34,244 nt of DNA from an uncultured Bacteroidales bacterium (GTDB taxonomy: Bacteria > Bacteroidota > Bacteroidia > Bacteroidales > UBA932): NCBI GenBank assembly GCA_900320545.1, contig ONSU01000002.1, positions 106,143 to 140,386 on the forward strand, written 5' to 3'. Position numbers and translations under genes: made by a program. The notes below the pieces were generated by a model, which was not told the origin of the DNA, did not search any database, and saw only the letters and a program-made list of their open reading frames with translations. Below are positions 23,202-32,536 of the stretch, in pieces (the first letter of the stretch is position 1; the number at the start of each line of letters is the position of its first letter).

Positions 23202-25532
23202 ATGGAGGGGAATTTATTCATTGTCGAGTCACCTACCAAGGCCAGGGAAATCAGCGAGTTCCTGAAAAAGGAGCCCGTGCAGTACAAGGTCGTTTCTTCC
23301 CGCGGGCACATCCGTGACCTGAGCGAAAAGAAACTCAGCGTGGACATCGCCCACGGATTCCGTCCGGAATACGAGATCCCGGCCGACAAGGTCCGCGTCG
23401 TCAGGGAACTCAAGGCCCTTGCCGACAAGGCGGAGACGGTCTATCTGGCCTCCGATCCCGACCGCGAGGGTGAAGCCATTTCCTGGCACCTCGCGCAGGT
23501 GCTCGGCCTCGACCCCGCCCGCACCCGGCGGATCACCTACCACGAAATCACCCCGGACGCCGTACGGGAAGCCATTCAGCATCCCCGGCAGATCGACATG
23601 AACCTCGTGGACGCCCAGCAGGCGCGCCGCATTCTCGACCGTCTGGTCGGCTTCGAACTCTCCCCCGTCCTCTGGCGCAAAATCCAGCCGAAACTCTCGG
23701 CCGGCCGCGTACAGAGCGTCGCCCTCCGTCTTATCGTCGAACGGGAAAAAGAGATCATGGCCTTCGAGAGCGAGCCCTACTATAAAGTGGAAGGGACTTT
23801 CCATCCCGCGGGCGCCCCGGCCGGTGTCAAGGTCAAGGCCCTGCTGGACAAGAAATTCGCAGGCGAAGAGGAAGCCCGCGCCTTCCTGGAGGACAGCATC
23901 GGGGCCCGCTACACCGTAGAGAGCGTCGAGAAGAAGGAAGGGACGCGCAGCCCCGCGGCTCCTTTTACCACATCCACCCTTCAGCAGGAGGCCTCGCGCA
24001 AACTGCACTTCCCCGTCAATACAACGATGCGCGTCGCCCAGCAACTGTATGAACGCGGTCTCATCACTTATATGAGAACCGACTCCACCAACCTCAGCGG
24101 CCTCGCGATCAGCACCGCCAAGAAATTCATCATCGCTCAGTGGGGCGAGGAGTATTCCCGGGTCCGCCAGTACAAGACCCGCGCGAAAGGCGCCCAGGAG
24201 GCCCACGAGGCCATCCGGCCGACCTTCATCACCAATACCGACATCGAGGGTACCGCGCAGGAAAAGAAACTCTACCGAATGATCTGGAAACGGACCCTGG
24301 CCAGCCAGATGGCGGACGCCCGCGTCCTCTCCACCACCGTTAAAATCGCCCAGGACCACCGGAGCGAGCGCTATGCGGCGAACGCCGCGGAGATTCTCTT
24401 CGACGGCTTCCTCAAACTATACACCGGAGGGGAGGAGGAAGACGAGGCGGAAAACGGAGAGGCCCTTCTCCCGGAAATCCATATCGGCGACGTGATGGAG
24501 GCGAAGACCATCAGCGCCCAGTGCAAATTCACCCTTCCGCCCCAGCGCTACACACAGGGCACCCTGACCCGCAAACTGGAGGAACTCGGCATCGGCCGGC
24601 CCTCCACCTGGGGGACCATCGTCTCCACCCTTTCGGCCGGCAGGGGCTACATCACCGAAGGCGACAAGGAGGGGCGGAAATTCGAGGTGGAGAACCTCAC
24701 CCTCACCGGCAGCACCATCAAGGCCTCGCAGAAAATCGAGACGGTCGGGGCGGAGAAGCGAAAACTGATGCCGCAGGAAATCGGCATCATCGTCTCGGAC
24801 TTCCTCGTCAAAGAATTCCCGGAGATTATGGACTATGACTTTACCGCCCGCGTGGAAGAGGATTTCGACCGCATCGCCGAGGGGGAAGTTTCCTGGGAAA
24901 GCACCCTGTCGTCGTTCTACTCCCCGTTCCACAACGTGGTCAGCCGGGTGATGAACACCGCGGCGCCCGGGAAGGTGGAGCGCCTGATCGGAAACGATCC
25001 GGCGACGGGAGCGCCGCTGACGGCCAAGTTCGGCAAATTCGGCGCCTACATCCAGAAAGGGGACGGCGACAACCGTCAGTTCGCATCCCTCGGCAAGGGG
25101 CAGCTGATCGAAACCATCACGCTGGAGGAGGCGCTGAAACTGTTCGAACTCCCGCGGACCGTCGGAGAGATCGGCGGCATCCCCGTCATCGCCACGAAAG
25201 GCCGCTACGGTCCCTATCTCAAATACGGCGACAAGAATGTTTCGCTCCCGAGGGGCACGGATCCGCTGTCGGTCACGCTGGAGGAATGCGCCGCCCTCAT
25301 CGAGGGGGACAGCGGGAAGACGCCGCTGAATGCCGTCATCGCCGATTTCGAGGAGAGCGGCATCCAGATCATCAACGGAAGATACGGACCGTACCTCAAG
25401 AAGGACGGAACCAACTACAAAATCCCCCGCGGAAAAGACGCCGCGACGCTGACGGAGGCGGAGTGCCTATCCATTATCAACGAATCCGGCCCCGCAAAAA
25501 AGACTTTTCGGAAATTTACACGAAAAAAGTAA
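23202..25532 (+). CDS. topA: DNA topoisomerase I
   Basis: 776 residues, type IA topoisomerase that relaxes negative supercoils. The Toprim domain begins at once (NLFIVESPTKAREI) with the acidic DPDREGE at 85-91. The catalytic Tyr is Y290 in GLITYMRTDSTNLS. The C-terminal third holds repeated topoisomerase C-terminal units with the pattern GRYGPYLKYGDKNVSLPRG and GRYGPYLKKDGTNYKIPRG, typical of Bacteroidota TopA in place of Cys4 zinc fingers. The ATG at 23202 is chosen: a TTG at 23181 in the same frame is inside the -7 box. Confidence 0.96.
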   Translation: MEGNLFIVESPTKAREISEFLKKEPVQYKVVSSRGHIRDLSEKKLSVDIAHGFRPEYEIPADKVRVVRELKALADKAETVYLASDPDREGEAISWHLAQVLGLDPARTRRITYHEITPDAVREAIQHPRQIDMNLVDAQQARRILDRLVGFELSPVLWRKIQPKLSAGRVQSVALRLIVEREKEIMAFESEPYYKVEGTFHPAGAPAGVKVKALLDKKFAGEEEARAFLEDSIGARYTVESVEKKEGTRSPAAPFTTSTLQQEASRKLHFPVNTTMRVAQQLYERGLITYMRTDSTNLSGLAISTAKKFIIAQWGEEYSRVRQYKTRAKGAQEAHEAIRPTFITNTDIEGTAQEKKLYRMIWKRTLASQMADARVLSTTVKIAQDHRSERYAANAAEILFDGFLKLYTGGEEEDEAENGEALLPEIHIGDVMEAKTISAQCKFTLPPQRYTQGTLTRKLEELGIGRPSTWGTIVSTLSAGRGYITEGDKEGRKFEVENLTLTGSTIKASQKIETVGAEKRKLMPQEIGIIVSDFLVKEFPEIMDYDFTARVEEDFDRIAEGEVSWESTLSSFYSPFHNVVSRVMNTAAPGKVERLIGNDPATGAPLTAKFGKFGAYIQKGDGDNRQFASLGKGQLIETITLEEALKLFELPRTVGEIGGIPVIATKGRYGPYLKYGDKNVSLPRGTDPLSVTLEECAALIEGDSGKTPLNAVIADFEESGIQIINGRYGPYLKKDGTNYKIPRGKDAATLTEAECLSIINESGPAKKTFRKFTRKK

Positions 25533-25565
25533 CATTCCGTAATCAAATATTTTAAAAATTATTTC

Positions 25566-25573
25566 TATATTTG
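25566..25573 (+). promoter_or_regulatory. -7 box of the Lrp/AsnC gene
   Basis: TATATTTG, 26 nt before the ATG at 25600. No clear -33. Confidence 0.5.
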
Positions 25574-25599
25574 CCGTTGGACTTCAATAAACGAACGAA

Positions 25600-26091
25600 A
25601 TGGCAAATTATCACATCGACCAGACCGACCAGAAAATTCTCTCTTTTCTCGTCAAGAACGCCCGGATGCCTTTCCTGGAGATCGCCAGGGAGTGCGGCGT
25701 GTCCGGCGCGGCCATCCACCAACGGGTCAAACGATTGGAGGCGAACGGTGTCATCACCGGATCCCGCCTGCTCGTCAAGCCCCAGGCGCTCGGACTCAAC
25801 GTCTGCGCGTTCATCAGCATCAGTCTCTCCGAGGCCAACAAGTATCCCGAAGTGGTGGCCAACCTCAAAAAAATCCCCGAAATTGTCGAGTGTCATTTTG
25901 TAACCGGCAAGTACGGCATCCTTGCCAAGGCCTACTGCCTCGACAATGACCACCTGATGGAGATACTCCTGAACACGATCCAGAAAATCCCCTACATCCA
26001 GTCGACGGAAACGATGATCTCGCTCGACGAAGCCATCGAACGCCAGGTCTGGGTCAAGGATTTCAAGAACGTCAGTTATTCGCGTCAGTAA
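25600..26091 (+). CDS. Lrp/AsnC-family transcriptional regulator
   Basis: 163 residues, normal for the family. N-terminal helix-turn-helix (DQTDQKILSFLVKNARMPFLEIARECGVSGAAIHQRVKRLEANGVITG, residues 7-55, not written here as one motif), then the RAM ligand-binding domain with alternating strands (VCAFISISL, VECHFVTGKYGILAKAYC). Such proteins sense amino acids and act as global or local regulators. It is a single gene with its own promoter, convergent with and overlapping the ispD-like gene by 20 bases. The target genes cannot be told from the sequence. Confidence 0.92.
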   Translation: MANYHIDQTDQKILSFLVKNARMPFLEIARECGVSGAAIHQRVKRLEANGVITGSRLLVKPQALGLNVCAFISISLSEANKYPEVVANLKKIPEIVECHFVTGKYGILAKAYCLDNDHLMEILLNTIQKIPYIQSTETMISLDEAIERQVWVKDFKNVSYSRQ

Positions 26092-26731
26092 GGACCCGCC
26101 AGAGGGCCCGGGCTGCGGCCAGGTCCTCCTCGGTGTCGATCCGGATATTGTACCTCTCTCCCTCAACCGGGGTGAGAGGTATGTTTATCCCCGCGGCGAC
26201 GGAAGCGGGATCGACGAAACGGAGGTCGTAGGCCTGCCGGTACGCTGCCTTGAGGTCTTCGGAAAGAAACATCTGGGGCGTCTGCGAAAGGCAAGACGCG
26301 GAAACGGGAATGAGCATGTCCTCCGAAAGCGTCATCGTCCCTTCATTCGCCGTGACGACGGGGACCAGCGCCCGGGCGCCCTCATCCATCCGGTCGAACA
26401 TATCGCGGATCAGCCGTGAGCTCACAAGAGGTCGCCGCCCGTCGTGCACCGCGACGACCGCGTCGTCGGGAATCCGCTCCAGGGCCTTCCGGATGGAATG
26501 ATACGGTGTGAAAGCCGCCGTGACCACCGACTGGGGGATGTTGAAATTGTTGACGCTGCAGTAATCCATCCACTGTCCCACCCTGCCTGCGGGCAGGATG
26601 ACCAGCACGCGGATATCCGGGCAGACGTCCACGAATTTCCGGATAGAGATCCGGAGGATGTCCCGACCGGAGATTTCCCGACCGGGAACGGCGTCCGTCA
26701 CGATCAGATATTTCTTTCGCTGCAGTGACAT
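26072..26731 (-). CDS. IspD-like nucleotidyltransferase homologue with a degenerate CTP site
   Basis: 219 residues; the ATG at 26731 (MSLQRKKYL) follows a -7 box closely. IspD makes CDP-methylerythritol in the MEP isoprenoid pathway. Conserved C-terminal landmarks remain: HDGRRPLVS (96-104), TPQMF (151-155), FVDPAS (172-177) and RYNIRIDTEEDL (193-204). But the N-terminal glycine-rich loop (AAGxGxRMG, followed by PKQF) is absent: the region reads LIVTDAVPGREISGRD (9-24). The GGxxR site also reads AAFTPYHS (72-79). Neighbouring frames do not encode the missing motifs, so a frameshift is unlikely. It may be a non-catalytic relative, an enzyme with altered nucleotide use, or a highly diverged IspD. 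It is divergent from mreB. Confidence 0.7.
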   Translation of the reverse strand: MSLQRKKYLIVTDAVPGREISGRDILRISIRKFVDVCPDIRVLVILPAGRVGQWMDYCSVNNFNIPQSVVTAAFTPYHSIRKALERIPDDAVVAVHDGRRPLVSSRLIRDMFDRMDEGARALVPVVTANEGTMTLSEDMLIPVSASCLSQTPQMFLSEDLKAAYRQAYDLRFVDPASVAAGINIPLTPVEGERYNIRIDTEEDLAAARALWRVLTDANN

Positions 26732-26740
26732 ATAATTATG

Positions 26741-26748
26741 CAAATATA
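26741..26748 (-). promoter_or_regulatory. -7 box of the ispD-like gene
   Basis: Minus-strand TATATTTG ends 9 nt before the ATG at 26731, so the leader would be only a few bases. Confidence 0.5.
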
Positions 26749-26759
26749 GAAAATTTTCG

Positions 26760-26767
26760 TAATTTTG
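26760..26767 (+). promoter_or_regulatory. -7 box of the mreB operon
   Basis: TAATTTTG, 37 nt before the ATG at 26805. An A-rich stretch precedes the start codon in place of a Shine-Dalgarno. Confidence 0.5.
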
Positions 26768-26804
26768 TCGGACTACACGAGTTTCAGACCCTAAAAGAAA
26801 AAAT

Positions 26805-27836
26805 ATGGCATTTTCGTTTTTCCCCTTCATGACGCAGCAGCTGGCCATCGACCTCGGTACGGCCAACACCGTCATCTTCCAGAATGACGAGATCGTCCTG
26901 GACGAGCCGAGCATCGTCGCCATCGACAACGCCACCGGCAAACTCAAGGCCCTCGGTCAGACGGCCAAGCTGATGAACGAGCGTACCAACCCCGGCATCA
27001 AGACGGTCCGCCCCCTCCGGGACGGCGTCATCGCGGACTTCAACGCCGCGGAGATGATGATCCGCGGCTTCATCAAGCAGGTCAACAACCGGCGCAAAAC
27101 CATCTTCGCCCCCAACCTCAAGATCGTCGTCGGCATTCCTTCCGGCTCGACGGAAGTCGAGATCAGGGCCGTGCGCGACTCCTCGGAGCACGCCGGCGGC
27201 CGGGACGTCTTCCTGATTTTCGAGCCGATGGCGGCCGCCCTCGGTATCGGCCTTGACGTGGAGGCCCCGAAAGGCAACATGGTCGTCGACATCGGCGGCG
27301 GCACCACCGAGATCGCCGTCATCTCCCTCGGCGGCATCGTCGTACAGGACAGCATCCGCGTGGCGGGCGACGTCTTCACGAGCGACATCCAGAACTATCT
27401 CCGCCAGCAGCACAACATCCGGGTCGGCGAGACGACCGCCGAGAAGATCAAGATCGCGGTGGGCAGCGTCATCCCCGAACTGGAGGTGGAGCCGGAGCCG
27501 TACAAGGCCCAGGGCCCGAACATGATGACGGCCCATCCGGTCGAAGCGACCATCACCTACCAGGAGATCGCCCACTGCCTCGACAAGTCCATCGCACGTA
27601 TCGAGGCGGCCATCCTCCACGTGCTGGAGCAGACCCCGCCGGAACTCTATTCCGACATCGTCACCAACGGCATCTTCCTCTCGGGCGGCGGCGCCCTTCT
27701 CCGCGGACTCGACCAGCGTCTCTCCGAGAAGGTCAACATCCCGTTCCACGTGAGTGAGGATCCGCTCCACGCCGTGGCCAGGGGCACCTGCATCGCCCTC
27801 AAGAATACGGACAACTATTCATTCCTGATGCGCTGA
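26805..27836 (+). CDS. mreB: Rod-shape-determining protein MreB
   Basis: 343 residues. Actin-fold ATPase that forms membrane-attached filaments guiding lateral wall synthesis. The phosphate-1 loop IDLGTANTVIF (15-25) and the VDIGGGTTEIAVISLGG phosphate-2 segment (about 162-178) are clear, and the FLSGGGALLRGLDQRL adenosine region is near the C-terminus. First gene of the mreBCD-mrdA-rodA operon; its stop overlaps the mreC start (TGATG). Confidence 0.97.
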   Translation: MAFSFFPFMTQQLAIDLGTANTVIFQNDEIVLDEPSIVAIDNATGKLKALGQTAKLMNERTNPGIKTVRPLRDGVIADFNAAEMMIRGFIKQVNNRRKTIFAPNLKIVVGIPSGSTEVEIRAVRDSSEHAGGRDVFLIFEPMAAALGIGLDVEAPKGNMVVDIGGGTTEIAVISLGGIVVQDSIRVAGDVFTSDIQNYLRQQHNIRVGETTAEKIKIAVGSVIPELEVEPEPYKAQGPNMMTAHPVEATITYQEIAHCLDKSIARIEAAILHVLEQTPPELYSDIVTNGIFLSGGGALLRGLDQRLSEKVNIPFHVSEDPLHAVARGTCIALKNTDNYSFLMR

Positions 27837-28663
27837 TGCCCAAGGAAAGGAAAATCGTTCCGTTCATCGTAAGCGCAGCAATCTTCATCCTGATGGAGAT
27901 TGCTGCTATCCACTTGATCCGCCGGAACGACTCCCTCCAGGACATCTGGTTCGCCCGCGGCGCCCACCGTTTCATGGCGGCCGTATGGGGCGGGAGCGAG
28001 AATATCAAGCACTATTTCTCGCTGGGCAAGGAAAATAAGGCGCTCGCCCTGGAGAATTTCAACCTCCGGACCGAACTCGTCCGCCTGAGCGGCGAAGGGA
28101 GCGAAGCGTACATCGATTCCATTTCCCGGAGCATCCCGTTCATCAAGTACGTCAGGGATTTCAGTTACATCCCGGCGGAGGTGGTGAAGATCAGCCGCAA
28201 CAAGCAGCACAACTACCTCATCATCAACAAGGGCTACGAGGACGGCGTCGTGGAGAATTCCGGCATCATCACCGGCCGCGGCGTGGTCGGCATCATCGAC
28301 GCGGTGGGCAAGCACCATTCGTATGCCCTCTCTCTGATGAACACCGACATCAGCGTCAGCGCCCGGCTCGGGACGGAAGGCGCGGTGGGATCGCTGACCT
28401 GGACGGGTACCGGCTCCTCGCACTGCGTCGTACGGGACATCCCGCTCCATTTCAACTATGAGGAGGGAGACACCGTCTACACGAGCGGCTTCTCCGCCAT
28501 CTTCCCGCCCGACATTCCGCTCGGAACCGCCGGCACGTCGCGGGTCGTGAACGGCTCCTCCAACGAAGTCAAAGTCGAACTGTTCCAGGATTTCACGGCG
28601 CTGCGCTACGTAACGGTCGTGGGGAATCTCTCCCGGGACGAAATCAATGCGCTTGTGCAATGA
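27836..28663 (+). CDS. mreC: Rod-shape-determining protein MreC
   Basis: 275 residues. One N-terminal membrane helix (about 8-24), a coiled-coil rich in Leu, Glu and Asn (about 58-82, KENKALALENFNLRTELVRL), then two periplasmic beta domains with the NKGYEDGVVENSGIITGRGVVGII segment typical of MreC. It links MreB to PBP2 and RodA across the membrane. Start overlaps the mreB stop; stop overlaps the mreD start (ATGA). Confidence 0.95.
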   Translation: MPKERKIVPFIVSAAIFILMEIAAIHLIRRNDSLQDIWFARGAHRFMAAVWGGSENIKHYFSLGKENKALALENFNLRTELVRLSGEGSEAYIDSISRSIPFIKYVRDFSYIPAEVVKISRNKQHNYLIINKGYEDGVVENSGIITGRGVVGIIDAVGKHHSYALSLMNTDISVSARLGTEGAVGSLTWTGTGSSHCVVRDIPLHFNYEEGDTVYTSGFSAIFPPDIPLGTAGTSRVVNGSSNEVKVELFQDFTALRYVTVVGNLSRDEINALVQ

Positions 28664-29175
28664 AACAGTACAACTTCTTCCTCACATACGCGCTGCTCGT
28701 CCTGATCCAGATGGTGATCTGCAATTATTTCCATCTGTCGGCCTACATCCTGCTGAGCATCCTGCCGGTCATGGTGCTGTGCATCCCGATCCGCTATTCC
28801 ACGACGATGGCCCTGTGCATCGCCTTCGTGACGGGGCTCCTTGTAGACCTCCTGTCGGAGGGCCTGCTCGGCATCAACACCCTCGCCATCGTTCCCGTCG
28901 CCTTTGTCCGGAAGGTCGTCATCCAGCTGGTCTTCGGCGAAGAGGTTTTCGCGCGAAACGAAGATTTCTCCATCGAGAAAAGCGGACTCGGCAAGGTCTC
29001 CATCGCCCTTATCATCGTCCAGGCCCTGTTCCTGGTGGTATACATCCTGGCGGACAGCGCAGGCACGCGGCCGTTCTCCTTCAACCTCGCCCGCTTCGCG
29101 GCCTCCCTTTCGGCCGGCTATGTCGTCTCGATCCTGCTGGTCGACGCCCTCGCGCCTGATTCTTCCCGGAAATGA
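28660..29175 (+). CDS. mreD: Rod-shape-determining membrane protein MreD
   Basis: 171 residues with about five membrane helices and few charged residues, the normal MreD form (TYALLVLIQMVICNYF opening; VTGLLVDLLSEGLLGINTLAI middle). Sequence conservation in MreD is low, so the call relies on length, topology and its place between mreC and mrdA, with ATGA overlaps on both sides. Confidence 0.9.
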   Translation: MKQYNFFLTYALLVLIQMVICNYFHLSAYILLSILPVMVLCIPIRYSTTMALCIAFVTGLLVDLLSEGLLGINTLAIVPVAFVRKVVIQLVFGEEVFARNEDFSIEKSGLGKVSIALIIVQALFLVVYILADSAGTRPFSFNLARFAASLSAGYVVSILLVDALAPDSSRK

Positions 29176-31013
29176 GAAATCCCCGCGTCACCACACTCCT
29201 GATCGGATTGGGCGTGGTCGCCCTGCTGCTGCTGGGACGGATTTTTTCCATCCAGATCCTCAACCCGAAGTATAAGCGGGACGCGTCCCACAATTCGATG
29301 CTGTACGAGGTGGTCTATCCCACCCGCGGGGTCATCTACGACCGCAACGGCAAGATCCTGGTGGGCAACAAAGTCGCCTACGACATCATGGTGACGCCAC
29401 AGGAAGTGACGGAATTCGACACGCTGGAATTCGCCGCCCTGCTCGGGGTGGAGCCGGATTTCGTCCGCGAGAAGATGGAAGAATACAACCGGGATCTCCG
29501 CAAGATCGGCTACAACTCCGTCGTCATGCTCAAGCAGGTGCCGGTCGAGACCTATTACCGTTTCAGCGAGAAAATCTACAAATTCCCCGGCTTCCGGGGA
29601 CAGGCACGCAGCGTCCGGGAATATCCCATCAATGCCGGCGGCAACCTCCTCGGCTATGTTTCCGAGGTGGACGCCGACTACATCAAAAAGCACGAGGGCG
29701 AATACAAGAGCGGCGACTACGCCGGCCGGACCGGCATCGAATCGGCCCGGGAGAAGGATCTCCGCGGGGAGAAGGGTTACAACATCTACATCAAGAACTC
29801 CCGGGGCAAGATCGAAGGGCGGTACAAAGACGGGGAGATGGACAAGGAAGCCGTCCCGGGAAAAGACATCGTGACGACCATCGACGCCGAACTCCAGCGC
29901 TACGGGCAGACCCTGATGAGGGGCAAGGTGGGCGCCCTCGTCGCCATCGAGCCCTCCACCGGAGAGATCCTGGCGATGATCTCCTCGCCGGGCATCGACG
30001 TCAACGTCCTGTCCGACATCGGGAAACACTGGGAAAGCATCTCCTCCAACCCGTACAAGCCGATGTTCAACCGCGCGGTGCAGGCCTCTTACCCGCCGGG
30101 ATCCTGCTTCAAGGTCGTCAACGGCCTGATCGGCCTCCAGGAAGGGGTGCTGCGTCCGGAGAACTCCTACCCCTGCTATAAGGGATACCATTACGGCAAC
30201 CAGGTGCTGGGATGCCACGTGCACAAATCGCCCCTCAATATGGAAGAGTCGATCATGATGTCGTGCAACGCCTACTACTGCTATGTCCTGAAGAACATTC
30301 TGGAGAATAAGAAATACGCCTCGCTGGAAGAGGCGTTCACCGCCTGGCACGACTATGTGGAGAGTTTCGGATTCGGACGCAAGCTGGGAAGCGACTTCCC
30401 TGCCGAACTCGGCGGCAACATTCCGACGGCCAAGCGGTACGACAAGATGTACAAGGGGCGCTGGAACGCCCTCACGGTCATCTCCCTGTCGATCGGCCAG
30501 GGCGAAATCGGCGTCACGCCCCTGCACCTGGCGAACTTCTGCGCGACGGTCGCCAACCGGGGCTACTATTACATTCCCCACGTCATCAAGGACTCCGAGG
30601 ACATCTCCATCGACCCCAAGTACCACGAGCGCCAGTATACAATGGTGGACACGACGCAGTTCAAGAAGGTGATCCGGGGCATGTGGCGGGCGGTCAACAG
30701 CGGCGCAGGATCCGGCGGAACGGCCTCGGTCGCCCACGTGCCGGGACTGAATATCTGCGGCAAGACGGGCACCGCCCAGAATCCGCGGGGAGACGACAAC
30801 TCGGTGTTCATGTGCTTCGCACCGATGGACCATCCGAAGATCGCCGTCGCCGCCTATGTGGAGAACGGCGGATTCGGAGCGGCCTGGGCCGCGCCCATCG
30901 CATCCCTGATGGTGGAAAAATACCTGAACGGAGAGATCGCCCAGGGCGAACGGAAGGATCTGGAAGCCCGGATGCGGGGCGGCAATCTGCTCTATAAAGT
31001 GAGGAAACGGTAA
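29172..31013 (+). CDS. mrdA: Penicillin-binding protein 2 (elongasome transpeptidase)
   Basis: 613 residues, class B transpeptidase. One N-terminal membrane helix (about 8-26), a dimerisation/pedestal region (VVYPTRGVIYDRNGKIL; GYVSEVDADYI; AGRTGIES), then the transpeptidase domain with SxxK S311-K314 (PGSCFK), SxN at 364-366 (SCN) and KTG at 531-533 (GKTGTAQNP). It cross-links peptidoglycan made by RodA during elongation. Its stop and the rodA start share a base (TAATG), fitting the known partnership. Confidence 0.96.
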   Translation: MRNPRVTTLLIGLGVVALLLLGRIFSIQILNPKYKRDASHNSMLYEVVYPTRGVIYDRNGKILVGNKVAYDIMVTPQEVTEFDTLEFAALLGVEPDFVREKMEEYNRDLRKIGYNSVVMLKQVPVETYYRFSEKIYKFPGFRGQARSVREYPINAGGNLLGYVSEVDADYIKKHEGEYKSGDYAGRTGIESAREKDLRGEKGYNIYIKNSRGKIEGRYKDGEMDKEAVPGKDIVTTIDAELQRYGQTLMRGKVGALVAIEPSTGEILAMISSPGIDVNVLSDIGKHWESISSNPYKPMFNRAVQASYPPGSCFKVVNGLIGLQEGVLRPENSYPCYKGYHYGNQVLGCHVHKSPLNMEESIMMSCNAYYCYVLKNILENKKYASLEEAFTAWHDYVESFGFGRKLGSDFPAELGGNIPTAKRYDKMYKGRWNALTVISLSIGQGEIGVTPLHLANFCATVANRGYYYIPHVIKDSEDISIDPKYHERQYTMVDTTQFKKVIRGMWRAVNSGAGSGGTASVAHVPGLNICGKTGTAQNPRGDDNSVFMCFAPMDHPKIAVAAYVENGGFGAAWAAPIASLMVEKYLNGEIAQGERKDLEARMRGGNLLYKVRKR

Positions 31014-32533
31014 TGCAGGGGAACATTCACGAAAGAGGGCTTCGGCATTCGCTGGACTGGCGGCTGATACTGTACTACCTGCTGCTGGTCTTCTTCGGGT
31101 GGATCAACATTTACGCCTCCACCCAGTCGGCGATGCCTTCCTCCATCTTCGACTGGGAGTTCCGCGCGGGAAAACAGATCGTGTGGATCGCCTCGGCCAT
31201 CGTGCTGGCCGCCCTGATCATCTTCGTCATCCGCCCGGGCATCTGGCAGCAGGCGTCCCTGCCGATCTATGGTTTCGTCGTCATCCTCCTCATCGCCGTC
31301 ATCTTTCTCGGAAGCGAGGTGAAAGGCTCCCATTCGTGGTTCCAGTTCGGCCCGGTAAGTTTCCAGCCGGCGGAAATCTCGAAAATATCCACCGCCCTGC
31401 TGCTGGCGTCCTTTCTGGCCCAGCCCAACCTGAAGGTGATGACGGCCAAGAACCTCGGGATGGCTGCGCTGATCATCGGCCTCCCGATGCTGGCCATCCT
31501 GTGCGAGAAGGAGACCGGCTCCGCGCTGGTGTACATCGGATTCATCTTCGTGCTGTACCGGTTCGGCCTCTCGGGCTGGATCATCGGCCTGGTGGGAATG
31601 GTCATCCTGCTGTTTATCGTGACGCTGACGGCCTCTCCCTACACGGCCATCCTGCTGATGATCGGCATCATCTCCTTTATCAACGCCCTCGGCGAAAAGC
31701 ATTTCTGGCGATGGTTCTGGATTCTGGCCGGATCTATCCTGGTCCTTTCGCTGCTGCCCTGGATCCACTCCCTGATCAGCGGCTCCATCACGGCGGCACA
31801 GGCGCAGATCGACAGCACCTACACCGTCACCCTTCCCGGGAAAGAGCCGCACGTTCCGCTGGGATTCCTCAAGGGATTCAAACCCATTTACCTGCTGCTC
31901 GCAATGAGCGCGGCCGCACTTCCCTATTTCGCCGTCAAGGCCTTCCGCAAGCGGGATGCGGCCGGATATCTGTCGATCGCCGCGTACCTGACCGGCCTCC
32001 TCCTCGTGCTGACGACGCCGTTTATCTTCAACCATCTGCCCGACCATCAGCACAAGCGCATCGAGGTGCTGCTCGGTCTCAAGGACGACCCGACCGGCGT
32101 GGGCTACAACGTCAACCAGAGCATGATCGCCATCGGGTCGGGCGGTTTTACCGGGAAAGGATACCTCAACGGGACGCAGACCTCCTACGGCTTCGTGCCC
32201 GAACAGTCGACCGACTTCATCTTCTGCACGGTCGGCGAGGAATGGGGTTTCATCGGCTGCGCCGCGGTGATCCTGCTGTACGTGCTGATGATCATCCGGC
32301 TGATCGTGGACTCCGAGCGCTGCCGCGACCCCTTTACGGCCGCCTATGGCTACTGCGTGGCGGCCTGCATCTTTATGCATCTGTTTATCAACGTCGGCAT
32401 GACGGTAGGCCTGATGCCGGTCATCGGCATACCGCTCCCGCTGCTGAGTTATGGAGGATCCTCTCTCTGGGCCTTCACCATCCTCATCTTTATCTTCATC
32501 GCGCTCTATCGCGAAGAGAAGAAATATTATTAG
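31013..32533 (+). CDS. rodA: SEDS peptidoglycan polymerase RodA
   Basis: 506 residues and about ten membrane helices. SEDS signatures: GSEVKGSHSWFQFGPVSFQPAEISKI (about 101-126, split here only by name), a long extracytoplasmic loop after about residue 245, the GIGSGGFTGKGYLNGTQTSYGFVPEQSTDFIF region near 380-410 that carries the catalytic-loop Asp, and the C-terminal PVIGIPLPLLSYGGSS. It polymerises lipid II into glycan strands with PBP2. It is longer than E. coli RodA, as Bacteroidota forms generally are. Ends 3 nt from the convergent small EF-hand gene. Confidence 0.95.
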   Translation: MQGNIHERGLRHSLDWRLILYYLLLVFFGWINIYASTQSAMPSSIFDWEFRAGKQIVWIASAIVLAALIIFVIRPGIWQQASLPIYGFVVILLIAVIFLGSEVKGSHSWFQFGPVSFQPAEISKISTALLLASFLAQPNLKVMTAKNLGMAALIIGLPMLAILCEKETGSALVYIGFIFVLYRFGLSGWIIGLVGMVILLFIVTLTASPYTAILLMIGIISFINALGEKHFWRWFWILAGSILVLSLLPWIHSLISGSITAAQAQIDSTYTVTLPGKEPHVPLGFLKGFKPIYLLLAMSAAALPYFAVKAFRKRDAAGYLSIAAYLTGLLLVLTTPFIFNHLPDHQHKRIEVLLGLKDDPTGVGYNVNQSMIAIGSGGFTGKGYLNGTQTSYGFVPEQSTDFIFCTVGEEWGFIGCAAVILLYVLMIIRLIVDSERCRDPFTAAYGYCVAACIFMHLFINVGMTVGLMPVIGIPLPLLSYGGSSLWAFTILIFIFIALYREEKKYY

Positions 32534-32536
32534 GCG

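Noticed and set aside
26072-26731. Frameshift as the cause of the missing IspD glycine loop
   Set aside because: The other two frames over the first 25 codons do not encode a glycine-rich CTP loop and the frame is clean from the ATG.
29118-30833. Long open frame antisense to mrdA
   Set aside because: The translation is His/Val/Asp-rich with no domain, a shadow of the PBP2 gene.
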